Part shown: in pieces, positions 1 through 9,929 of the stretch
Numbering within the stretch: position 1 is the stretch's first letter
Layout of the letters: each line of letters begins with the position of its first letter
Source of the DNA: Ricinus communis
Lineage: Eukaryota; Streptophyta; Magnoliopsida; Malpighiales; Euphorbiaceae
NCBI RefSeq assembly: GCF_019578655.1
Contig: NC_063256.1
Coordinates: 21,552,005-21,616,004, forward strand
DNA length: 64,000 bases
Direction: 5' to 3'
Program-made: the position numbers and the translations under genes
Notes under the pieces: generated by a model
Told to the model about the DNA's origin: nothing
Databases searched by the model: none
Seen by the model: only the letters and a program-made list of their open reading frames with translations

Positions 1-662
1 TTGCCCAATCCTTGTACAACTTGCAAAGAAGTGAGTGTGCAGGCAAGAGTCCATTCGAGGATAGTTATGGGTCGGCAACCCTACACACCAGGTACTCTTG
101 CCTTGATCTGGACGAACCGCAGTCTACCCGCCTTCAAGCTTGCGAAGGAATGGAAGGAGCAAGACGACGTTGCTCGAGCCTATTTTGGAGAAGACATTCA
201 AGCAAGTGAAGGAGCGGGCAGACAACAAGAGGAGACCAATGGAGTTCAAGGACGGGGATAAAGTGCTTGTCAAGTTATACTGGCATAGCAAAGACGACGG
301 ACTTCATTGGAGACTCAGGGGAACAAAGGTAGAGTAGCAAGGTAGATCTTCCACAAAGGCATCAAGGTCCATCCCGAGCATGTTGAGGCTTTATAAGGAG
401 GATCACGATGACCCAAGCCGGGGTAAGTCTATAAGAGCTCTTTGGAAGGTGCGGGCTCAGTAGGACAAAGAGGTGGACTACATCATCTCCCATCATAAGG
501 CGCCACAATCCAGACAACCTCCCATGACGGAGTTTCTTGAGGAAGGGACTCCCCGGAAGTGAGACAAGTTGGGAGCTGATTCGCGATTTGTGGCAACTCG
601 AGGAGGAAACCAAGAGCTTACGAGAAGGCAACGAGGGCGTTGCCGGATTGAGTGGGGGAGAA
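1..662 (+). pseudogene. 3' end of Ty3/gypsy chromovirus pol (integrase C terminus and chromodomain)
   Basis: This is the tail of a gypsy polyprotein whose 5' part lies left of the window. Around 140-330 the plus strand reads as an integrase C-terminal segment (ADNKRRPMEFKDGDKVLVKL), which in chromoviruses follows the DDE core. Between about 395 and 640 it reads as a chromodomain: RAxWKVRAQ, DKEVDYIISH, then GLPGSETSWE and LWQLEEE. The chromodomain binds chromatin marks and steers integration. The reading shifts frame several times (near 260, 330 and 540) and has in-frame stops, so the copy is dead. It runs directly into a polypurine tract and the 3' LTR. The Del/Tekay-like chromovirus assignment comes from the chromodomain wording and is an inference. 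Confidence 0.85.
650..662 (+). other. Polypurine tract of the chromovirus
   Basis: The purine-rich run AGTGGGGGAGAA lies immediately before the TG of the 3' LTR. That is where reverse transcriptase primes plus-strand DNA in LTR retrotransposons. Its exact abutment on the LTR start supports the LTR boundary. Confidence 0.8.
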
Positions 663-735
663 TGTCACGTGCCCGCCTCGCAACCAGGCAAGGAAGGCTA
701 CCGATGCGCCAAAAAACTGCCCAAATTATGCCCGC

Positions 736-1010
736 ATGGACGGACACGGCCGTGTTGGATTCAACACTGCCCGTGTTGACCAACACGCCCACGGACACGC
801 CCGTTTTGTTTCAACCTTGCCCGTGTTCACCAACACGCCTAAGGACACGCCCGTGTTGGCTGGATACAAATGCGAAAGGCCTAGAAGCTTCGGGAAACAC
901 GGCCACAGTAGGTAACACGGCTAATTATCCCAGACCGTGTTCCCAACACGGCCTTGAGCACGGCCATGCTCCCAACCGTGTTACCAACACGGCCAGGAAC
1001 ACGGCCATGT
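736..1010 (+). repeat. Array of GC-rich CACGGCCGTG-like motifs in LTR U3
   Basis: About a dozen imperfect copies of ACACGGCCGTGTTG / AACACGCCCGTG occur upstream of the TATA box, many of them self-complementary. The block is far more GC-rich than its surroundings. The same kind of motif recurs in several other LTRs in this window. Confidence 0.8.
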
Positions 1011-1032
1011 TGGCGGACAGGGGGAAAAATGC

Positions 1033-1040
1033 TATAAATA
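1033..1040 (+). promoter_or_regulatory. TATA box of the chromovirus LTR
   Basis: TATAAATA followed by CCCCC, just downstream of the GC-rich array. The position fits the U3/R boundary of a plant LTR promoter. Confidence 0.6.
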
Positions 1041-1574
1041 CCCCCTATTTGTACCATTTCGAAGGAAGGAAGGAAGGGAGTGAAAAAGGGAGAGAAAAGA
1101 GAGAAAAAGGGCTGGAGAAAGTGAGTCCATAAAAGGGAACAAGGGCAGTAATAAAACAAGAGTGTGTGGGCACAAGGTGTGCCAAAATGTAGCCATATAG
1201 CGGGAAAGAGTATTGCTCTACATAGAGCAAAGAGAGATGCTCTATGTAGAGATAGTTGTAGGAATAGTTATGTAAATTAATACAAGGTGTGTGACTGTGT
1301 GTGATATATGAAAGAAGAGAGCTTGTAGAGAGAGGAAGTGTGCTCATTGTAAGTAGCTTTAGTGTGAATTAATCAATACAAGTATACACTTCCACAACTC
1401 TTGCGTCTCTTTGTGCCACTTTCGTGAATTTACTTCCGCTAGCGTATTTGCTATTATTCTGCCGGGTTTGGCAATCAAGGGTAGGCTGACTAGCTATCTT
1501 GAATTTCGGGGAAATCAAGCAAGCTAGGCCGCACGTGGGCAAAGTTTTGGAGATAAAACAAAACTCACGTGACA

Positions 1575-2189
1575 TGTAGTGATAATGCTACGTGCTCGTG
1601 CAGATTCTCGCTACCACAAAGTGGCTCTCCCGAAAAATAATTTTTAAATAATTTTTAATTAATTTCTATACATTGTAGGGCAAGTAATTAATTAAAAACA
1701 TAGACTTTGAAGGAAAATTAAAAATTAAAAATACTTAAATAACTAAGAATTGAAGAAATTGACAATTTTTAATAAAAAATAATATTTATTAATAATTTAG
1801 ACAAAAATAAATATTTGACTAAGGAAAGCACTAAAGTAAAAAAAATAACTAATATCAACTAGATAAAACTTAACTAATTTTTAACTACTCACAAGCATAT
1901 TAAAGAAAGAACTAGGTCCTAATCCTATAAGGGAATGAGACAAGTCTAGAGTCAAATGATTTTCAATTGATATTTTTTTAATGATTAATAAATATTCAAC
2001 ATATTAAGCACAAAATATCTATATAATAAAATAAGATAAGTTAAATATTAAAATGTAATATTAAAAAATAAGTTGACATGTTATCGCATGGAGAAATACT
2101 GTCCTTTAAAAATTAAAAAAAGTAGGAATACTAACTTTTCTTTCACAGGCCTAAAAAGCAAACATAACAAATTAAATCCTAAAAATATC
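1575..2189. other. AT-rich stretch without a recognisable gene
   Basis: Very AT-rich sequence between the chromovirus LTR and the gypsy remnant read on the other strand. No coding pattern longer than noise is visible. It may be the decayed 3' part of the minus-strand gypsy element or host intergenic DNA. Confidence 0.5.
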
Positions 2190-4263
2190 TTAAATGCATA
2201 AAAATAAAATATATTTGAAGTATGGATTTATACTCTTAATGCGAACATCTAAAGTGTCATGGAAGCTCTTATTAATTGATAATGAAATATCATCATATAA
2301 TTTATTATAAACAAGAGAATCTAAATAATCAACAAATGAACACTCATTATTAGTAGATTTAGGAGATACAATCAGAGAATCAAACACTTTTAAATTCAAT
2401 AGTCTCTCCTAAAACTGTCATGGTAAATTTTTAATTATGTTTATATCAATCATAGTTTTCATAATTTCTATGAAAGGTCTACCAAGGAGTATAGTTTGCT
2501 CATTATCCCTTGCTGGTATATTTTCCATATCAAGCACTACAAAATCAACAAGAATTTTTAACTTACCTACTTGAACTAGCAAGTCTTCCACTATACCTCT
2601 AGGATATTTTATTGATCTATTAACAAATTGTAGAGACGTGGTGGTTGGCTTCAACTCTTATAAGCTAAGTTCTGCATAAATCGAATAAGGCATCAGTTGA
2701 TGGTTGCTTCCAAATCCAACATGGCTTTTGTAATCTTCTTATCATCCATTATAATATTAATGGTGAAACAATTAAGATCCTTCATTTTAAGAGGCAACTG
2801 AAGTTGAAGCTCAATATTTGCTTTTTCCAATACTTGTACTTTTTTATTGTTCGCATATCGCCTTTTGTTGGTGTTTAACTCTTAAGAAAATTGTGCATAA
2901 GCTGGCTAATTTCTAATAACATCCAACAAAGATATATTAGTATTAATTTTAGAGAGCATCTTAATATTTTTAAAAAAATTATTTGCTCTCTTTGAGTCGG
3001 TTGGGAAAAGGAATAGGTGGCCTATAAGGCTGAGCTACCTTATGGAATTCAGGTCCAGAAAATGCTTCATTTTCTTTCTTCTCAAGCCTAAGATTAGGCT
3101 CTAATTTCTATGTCTTTTGCATTATCTCTTTATTGAACTTTTACTTCCACTAATCCATCATCTTTAGGTATACCTGCATAAAATGAAGCTTTTTTAGTTT
3201 TCATATCAATCTTATTATCAACAACCTCACCTTTTCTAATAATGGTAATAAAATTAGCTTGGTCAGGTTGACTTTATAGTTTCTCTTTCTTGAGCTCTTG
3301 AACAACTTCAACAATTTATTCCATTTGAGCTTCTAAACGTTTCATTGAAGTCTCAATAAAATCTGTTTTTTTCTCATTTCTCTCCATTGATTCTATCATA
3401 AGAAGCCATCATAAATGATTGAAGTGTTTCTTCCAAACTTGATTTTCTTTGTTTATTAGATTAAAAATTTTGTCCTTGATCTTGAAAGGAAAGATTGAAA
3501 TTCCTTTGAAATTGAGAATATTGGTCTTAGTAACGAGGTTGATTCGAGTTTCTCAATAATTATGATAGGTTCAACCTTAATTTTTTGGTCTTTTGATGTA
3601 AGTAAAATTTACTCATAAACTTTTGGTAAACTTCATCCAATGTTCTCAAAGTATTAGGAGGCAAGGTCATTAACCAAGCCTTTGCTTTTTTTTTTTTTCA
3701 ATGCATAAGAAAAACACCTCATTCTTAATTGATCTTCATTAAGTCAAGATAATAGAAAAATATGAACTATGACATAAGATTCTCTAATAAATGTTAATAG
3801 ATATACCATAAAATGAAGAAAGCTTATTAAAATGAATGTTTTTAAATTCATATATAATTTCTAGATGCATCACCTAGAACTATGCATGAAGTAGTGTTAC
3901 CAATTATAGGCCGAGCATAATCCTTCATTGACATTTGCCTTTCAGCTGCTACTTGTCTTGGTGGGATTGCCATGATCTCAACTTCTTATTTTGATTTCTC
4001 TTCAATCTTTTTCTCAATGTCTTCTTCCTCTAGCTTTTATGGCACAAACTCATTCTTCATTTGTTGATCTTCTTCTATCTTTTTAACAGTTGATCTCAAG
4101 TTGTATGGATTTTTGGTTGATATATCACTGAGTTATTTTTTTTACTAGGCATATAAAATAAAAGAAAATTTTAGATCTAAAACTTAAAAATAAAATAAAA
4201 ACACATAAATAACACAAAATAAAAATTTGACAATCAATCAATATAATAAAATTTGGACATAGT
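2190..4263 (-). pseudogene. Decayed Athila-type gypsy gag and aspartic protease
   Basis: Read from right to left, this follows a tRNA-Asp primer site and an LTR. The clearest segment is 2418-2654, a retropepsin-type protease fragment with KYPRGIVEDLLVQVGK, VDFVVLDME and ILLGRPFIE. That wording is shared by Athila/Tat gypsy proteases and by the intact counterpart at 41439-42077. 2190-2399 is the weakly conserved stretch that follows the protease in such elements (FVDYLDSLVYNKLYDD). From about 2700 to 4130 only scattered gag pieces remain among many stops and frameshifts. No reverse transcriptase or integrase is seen to the left. The missing pol could be truncation, or the pol-less structure seen in elements B and C. 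Confidence 0.7.
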
Positions 4264-4281
4264 TCCCCGACAACGGCGCCA
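4264..4281 (-). other. Primer binding site, tRNA-Asp type (minus-strand element)
   Basis: On the minus strand this reads TGGCGCCGTTGTCGGGGA, the usual primer site of Athila/Tat gypsy elements. It lies 6 bases after the LTR end. It differs by one base (T for C) from the site of element B at 39499. Confidence 0.85.
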
Positions 4282-4287
4282 AAAACT

Positions 4288-5100
4288 TGATAGTCAAACT
4301 TAGTACTCGTAAGTACACGAACCATTCTTATAGTAAAGCGGTAAATTCACCTTGAGGTTGATCTCTCAAGGAACTATGTGGTCACTTATTATAAAGATTA
4401 ATTATTAACACAAAACAATAAAAATAAATTTAAACACTCTAAACCAAGAGAGGACATGGTAATTAAATAGAAAGACATAAAAACAAAGCTAAAAGTAAAA
4501 ACTCCCTTTAGATCCAGAATTTTTCAAGGTAGGAAGATGATTAATCCCCACTTTCTACTTCTTGAAAAGCTCCTTAGATCTTGAAAGAATAATAAAACTA
4601 AAACTAAAAATGTTTGAGAAGATGAAATGTAGAACGAATTACAAAGACAAGAATGGTGGACAGATGGAGGTGAAGGATGTAGGAAAGAGCAAATAGGAGA
4701 GACTTCTCCTCCTCTTTTTTAGAACTATATTGGTAGAGATATATTTAGAAAAGAGTCCTCCACCAAAATAAGTATTCCGAAAAATAAGTATGTTTAAGAT
4801 AAGTCTATCTAGTAAATAACATTGTAGATATTATTATCTTCTACCAAATATTATCCCATAATAACTCTTAATGTAAATCCTAATAATAATACAAAATAAC
4901 TAAATTGTCCCTTAAGTAAATAGTAGAATTGGGCTAGCAGAGCAAATAGTGGGTCTACGTATCTCAGTCTTGGGCATTGACACAAATATAGCAAATATAA
5001 GATTTTTTTTAGTATTTTTCTCCATTTTTCTTTTTTTTTTAGCTAATACCTTAAATTGGACAATTAAACTAAAGTGAGGTAAAAATACATATTTTCATCA
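4288..5100 (-). repeat. 5' LTR of minus-strand Athila-type element (813 bp)
   Basis: On the minus strand the LTR begins TGATGAAAATATG at 5100 and ends ACTATCA at 4288, so its ends are TGAT and ATCA, as in the other Athila-type LTRs here. The primer site follows. A possible TATA element lies near 4733-4742 on the minus strand. No partner LTR is present in the window. Confidence 0.75.
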
Positions 5101-5547
5101 ATATTATATATAGATAATATGTAATTAAATCTCTAAAATATCCTACATAATTTTAAAGAACATGCATTAGTTGGTTGCTAATACCAAAACACCAGCTTGT
5201 TGGTGTTATTTTGATAATCTGACAATGAAAATGGAATCAGCAATGTCGAGAACCCTTACCATTGGTGTTTAAGCAACAAACAATGTTCGCCGATGCCGAG
5301 ACTTTACTGTCACGATCCATCGTTCCAGCTACTTCAAATGACAAACCCACTTTTGTAGACGCCTAATGTCATGAGCTATTCACTGGTGAGCTTCAATCAA
5401 GTTTTCATCACTGTTGAATCTTTCTAGCCATAGGATTCTAGCGAACCCTAAACAATGATTTTAGCAGATTTTCTGAGATATTAAATCGAGCCTCCTCGCA
5501 TAAGTCGCACTCCAATATTCTAGTTAGTTAAAGAATTATTAGCTGAT
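5101..5547. other. Unassigned sequence between two retrotransposons
   Basis: 447 bp between the gypsy LTR and the copia LTR. I see no ORF or element ends. Confidence 0.5.
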
Positions 5548-5958
5548 TGTTAATATTTAGGAATTTGTATCTCTCCCACATTGCTAAGTTATTAATTTTG
5601 AGCACATTGCTAAGTTAACAATCTTGAGGTACCTTCCAAGCCTATATAATAGAGGCCTCACTTTGTTATTCATTCATTCCAAAAATAAGAGAAAAATATT
5701 AGAGAGTTAAGCAATTATTTTTCTCCTATTATAAACAGAGAATTTTAATATTTTCTCCTTTATAAATAAAGAGATTGTAACTCTTATTATTTTCTTATAG
5801 TGAAATTCTTCTATCCTTGCGTGGTTTTTACCCTAATTTGTTTAGGAGTTTTCCACGTAAATCTGTGTGTTCTATTGGTGTATTTTATTTTTCCTTTATC
5901 TTTATTTTCTCAAATTATTAGTTGTGATTTTGCTCTATCAGGTTCATATTTTTCTACA
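5548..5958 (+). repeat. 5' LTR of Ty1/copia element (411 bp)
   Basis: Starts TGTTAATATTTAGG and ends TTTTTCTACA. It is matched almost base for base by the 3' LTR at 9505-9929, which carries a small insertion. A repeated CCCACATTGCTAAGTT phrase occurs within it. The 5 bases before it (CTGAT) and after the 3' LTR (ACGAT) agree in 3 of 5, so the target duplication is eroded or uncertain. Confidence 0.9.
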
Positions 5959-5960
5959 AT

Positions 5961-5972
5961 TGGTATCAGAGC
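5961..5972 (+). other. Primer binding site, tRNA-iMet type
   Basis: TGGTATCAGAGC, complementary to the 3' end of initiator methionine tRNA, two bases after the LTR. This is standard for plant copia elements. Confidence 0.9.
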
Positions 5973-6242
5973 CTGGTTGGCAAGAAATTTCTTAAAATTC
6001 TGTGGTTGCAGCTCAATCTGATCTTTCATATCAGAAAAGGATTTTGAGGTTTCTTTTGTGCAAAAGAGCTTGTGTGGAGTAGTAAGAACACTTACAATTT
6101 AGGGAAGGTTCTGTCTAAGGAGATTGATATTTAAGGGATCCACTTGTGACCCTCCAGTCTTTCCTGGAAACTTACCTAGTGAGTTGTGTTCATTACTGCG
6201 GTTCATTTTACAAGCTAAAAAGCACCGTTTGTGATAGAAGCA

Positions 6243-9200
6243 ATGGCAACAAAATTTGAGATTGAAAAGTTCAACGGGAGTAATTTCTCATTGTGGAAAT
6301 TAAAGATAAAGGCTGTATTGAGAAAAGACAATTGTCTTGCGGCGATCAGTGAACGACCGACAACACTCACAAATGATAATAAGTAGAACGAGATGGATGG
6401 GAATGCTATTGCAAACCTTCATCTGACACTTGCAGATGGGATCTTGTCCAGTATAGAAGAAAAGAAAACGACAAAGGAGATTTGGGACCACCTCACTAGA
6501 CTGTACGAAGCCAAGTCATTACACAACAAAATTTTCCTTAAGAGAAAACTTTACACATTAAGAATGTCAGAATCTACTTCAGTGACAGAGCACCTTAATG
6601 TCTTGAATACTCTATTTTCTCAACTCACATCTTTGGGCTATAAAATAGAGTCACAAGAACGTGCAGAACTTCTACTCCAAAGTCTACCTGATTCGTATGA
6701 TCAACTCATCATCAGTTTGACAAATAATATTGTTACCGAAATTCTAGTCTTTGATGATATAACAGCCGCTATTCTTGAAGAAGAAAATCGGCGAAAGAAC
6801 AAGGAAGATAAGCAGGCAGGTTCACAACAGGTGGAAGCCTTGATGGTGATGAGAGGGAGATCAACAGAACGTGGTCCAAATGGGAGTCACAATCATGGTA
6901 GATCAAAATCAAAAAGTAAGAAGAATTATAAATGCTACCATTGTGGTAAGAAAGGTCACCTGAAGAAGGATTGTTGGAATTTGAAGAATTCCAATCCTCA
7001 AGAGAATGTGGCATGCACTTCGGATGATGGAAACGTATTGTGCTGTGAAGCAGCAATATCAACTGAGAGCATGAAGAGATTTACTGATGTATGCCTTCTT
7101 GACTCAGGAGCAACTTATCACATGACCTCTCGAAGAGAATGGTTCCATCATTATGAACCTGTCTTAGGAGGATCTGTGTATAGTTGTAAAGATAAGGCCT
7201 TAAAGATCATAGGCATTGGAACCATCAGGTTGAAGATGCACGACGGTACAGTTCGCACTATTCAAGGAGTGTGACATGTGGAAAGTCTGAAGAAGAATTT
7301 GTTATCTATGGGGCAGCTGGATGATCTTAATTGCATCATCAAAGTTCAGAAAGAAATCGTGAAGATTAGCCGAGGAGCGCTTGTAATTATGGAGATGTGG
7401 ACTGGGAAGACAGTTGATTATTCAAACCTCCACATATTTGGAAGTCCTATGTATGTGATGTATAATATCCAAGAAACTATAAAGCTGGATCCAAAATCCA
7501 GGAAGTGTTTGTTCTTGGGATATACTGATGGTGTGAAGGGGTATCGCCTGTGGGATCCCACTGCCCACAAGGTTATAATCAGCAGGGATGTAATCTTCTT
7601 AGAAGATAAATTGAAGGGAGAAGATGATAGCATTTCAAAAGAAAATTCAGAGACTATAACTATACAAGTAGAAAGAAAGTCTACAGAAAAAGATTCTTCT
7701 GAAGCAGCACTAGAGCACGAAGAGGAAGAACCAGTTGAGTTTGAAGAGCCAGCCGAGTCTGAAGAGTCAGAACTTGGAAAGGAAAAACGTATAAAATTTA
7801 CACCAACTTGGCAGAAAGATTATGATATAGGCAGCAATGTCGCATACTGTCTTTTAACTGAGGAAGGGGAGCCATCAACTCTCCAAGAAGCAATGAACAG
7901 TTAAGATGCATCTCAGTGGATGGCAGCAATGCAAGAAGAGATGAAAGCTCTGCATAAGAACAAGACTTGGGAGCTTGTGCCACTACCACAAGGAAGAAAG
8001 GCCATTGGCAACAAATGGGTCTTTAAGATCAAAAGAAATAGTGATGATCAAGTGAAGCGGTTTCGTGCAAGAATGGTGCTGAAAGGATATGCTCAGAAGG
8101 AGGGGATTGACTTCAACGAAATATTTTCTCCTGTGGTTCGATTAACAACTGTTCGAGTAGTCTTGGCGATGTGTGCTACATTTGACTTACATCTAGAGCA
8201 GCTAGATGTGAAAACAACTTTTCTTCATAGAGATCTTGAGGAAGAAATTTATATGCTCCAGCCATAAGGTTTTGAAGAAAAAGGAAAGCGGAACTTGGTT
8301 TGTAGGTTGAATAAATCTCTATACGGTTTAAAGCAGGCGCCGAGGTGTTGGTATAAGAGATTTGATTCCTTCATCATGAGCCTTGGATATAACAAACTTA
8401 ATGCAGACCCTTGTGCATATTTCAACTGGTTTGGTAAAAGTGATTTTATTATCTTACTGTTGTATGTAGATGAAATGTTGGTAGCAGGCCCCAACAAAGA
8501 TCATATTGAAGAACTAAAGGCATAGTTGGCTAGGAAATTTGAAATGAAGAACTTGAGACCAGCAAATAAGATTCTAGGGATGCAAATTCACCGAGACAGA
8601 AACAATAGGAAGATTTGGCTTTCTCAGAAAAATTATTTGAAGAAGGTCTTGTGACGCTTCAATATATAAGATTGTAAGTCAATTTCTACCCCACTTCATG
8701 TTAGTTTCAAATTATCCTCCAGTATGAGTCCTAGCAGTGAAGAAGGAAGGATGAAAATATCTCGAGTACCGTATGCATCAGTAGTGGAAAGTTTAATGTT
8801 CGCGATGATTTGTACACGACCAGACATTGCACATGCAGTGGGAGTAGTAAGTCGGTACATGGCGAATCCTGGCAGAGAGCATTGGAATGCTGTAAAGAGG
8901 ATCCTAAGATATGTTAAGGGAACCTCAGATGTTGCATTGTGTTATGGAGGATTAGACTTTATTATCAGAGGATATGTTGACTCAGATTATGCAGGTGATC
9001 TTGATAAAAGCAAATCTACTACAGGGTATGTGTTCACACTTACTGGCAGAGCTGTGAGCTGGGTATCAAAACTGTAATCAGTTGTGGCAATATCAACAAC
9101 AGAAGTAGAATATGTAGCAGCTACACAAGCTAGTAAGGAAGCAGTATGGTTGAAAATGATGATGGAAGAACTCGGGTACGAACAAGAGCATATTCCTCTG

Positions 9201-9428
9201 TTCTATGACAGTTAGAGTGCCTTGCATCTCGCAAGGAATCTAGCTTTTCATTCAAAGTCAAAGCACATACGAGTCCAGTATCACTTCGTTCGTGAAAAAG
9301 TGGAAGAGGGCACTGTGGATATGCAGAAAATTCATACTAAAGACTACCTAGCAGATTTTTTGACAAAGGCAGTTAACACTGATAAATTTATTTGGTGTCA
9401 ATCCTCTAGTGGCATGATAAAAGCATAA
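6243..9428 (+). pseudogene. Copia gag-pol, inactivated, most of integrase deleted
   Basis: The reading starts at ATG 6243 (MATKFEIEKFNG) and gives a copia gag with the zinc knuckle CYHCGKKGHLKKDC near 6930-6975. The protease motif LLDSGATYHMT is near 7095. After ISRGALVIMEM (about 7365-7395) the text jumps straight to WTGKTVDYSNLHIFG. Virtually the whole pre-integrase and DDE core domain is therefore missing, by an apparently in-frame deletion. Reverse transcriptase follows (7920-8525, NKWVFKIK, LNKSLYGLKQAPRCW). Its catalytic YVDD reads YVDE at about 8464-8475. RNase H follows (8724-9428; DSDYAGDLDKSKSTTGY, then a region ending FLTKAV). In-frame stops occur at about 6384, 7273, 7902, 8265, 8523, 8652, 9075 and 9213. 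The copy cannot move by itself. Confidence 0.9.
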
Positions 9429-9493
9429 GCAGCATGGAAAGGGAAGGAAGAAAGAACAGTGTGAAGATCTGACTGATCCTCAATCAAATCTTT

Positions 9494-9504
9494 AAGTGGG
9501 AGAT
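9494..9504 (+). other. Polypurine tract of copia element
   Basis: AAGTGGGAGAT lies directly before the TG of the 3' LTR. Confidence 0.75.
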
Positions 9505-9929
9505 TGTTAATATTTAGGGATCTGTATCTCTCCCACATTGCTAAGTTATTAATTTTGAGGAGTATTTTTCCCACATTGCTAAGTTAACAATCTTGAGGTA
9601 CCTTCTAAGCCTATATAATAGAGGCCTCACTTTGTTATTCATTCATTTCAAAAATAAGAGAAAAATATTAGAGAGTTAAGCAATTATTTTTCTCCTATTA
9701 TAAAGAGAGAATTTTAATGTTTTCTCCTTTATAAATAGAGAAATTGTAACTCCTATTATTTTCTTACAGTAAAATTCTTCTATCCTTACCCGTGGTTTTT
9801 ACCTTAATTTGTTTAGGGGTTTTCCACGTAAATCTGTGTGTTCTATTGGTGTATTTTATTTTTTCTTTATCTTTATTTTCTCAAATTATTAGTTGTGATT
9901 TTGCTCTATCAGGTTCATATTTTTCTACA
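9505..9929 (+). repeat. 3' LTR of Ty1/copia element (425 bp)
   Basis: Begins TGTTAATATTTAGG and ends TTTTTCTACA, like the LTR at 5548-5958. The differences are a few substitutions and small indels (for example an extra GGAGTATTTTTCCCAC phrase), so the insertion is not very recent. Confidence 0.9.

Larger units (their letters stand above)
663..1574 (+). repeat. 3' LTR of the chromovirus (912 bp)
   Basis: The LTR starts TGTCACGTG (663-671) and ends CACGTGACA (1566-1574), a perfect 9-bp terminal inverted repeat with a CACGTG hexamer at each end. It follows a polypurine tract. Inside are a GC-rich array of CACGGCCGTG-like motifs (about 736-1010), a TATA box at 1033-1040 and AG-rich leader sequence. 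The 5' LTR is outside the window, so LTR divergence and the target duplication cannot be read here. Confidence 0.85.

Noticed and set aside
569..1132. 187-aa plus-strand ORF
   Set aside because: It runs from the chromovirus pol end into the LTR GC-rich motif array; the Thr/Pro/Asn pattern is a reading of the repeat, not a gene.
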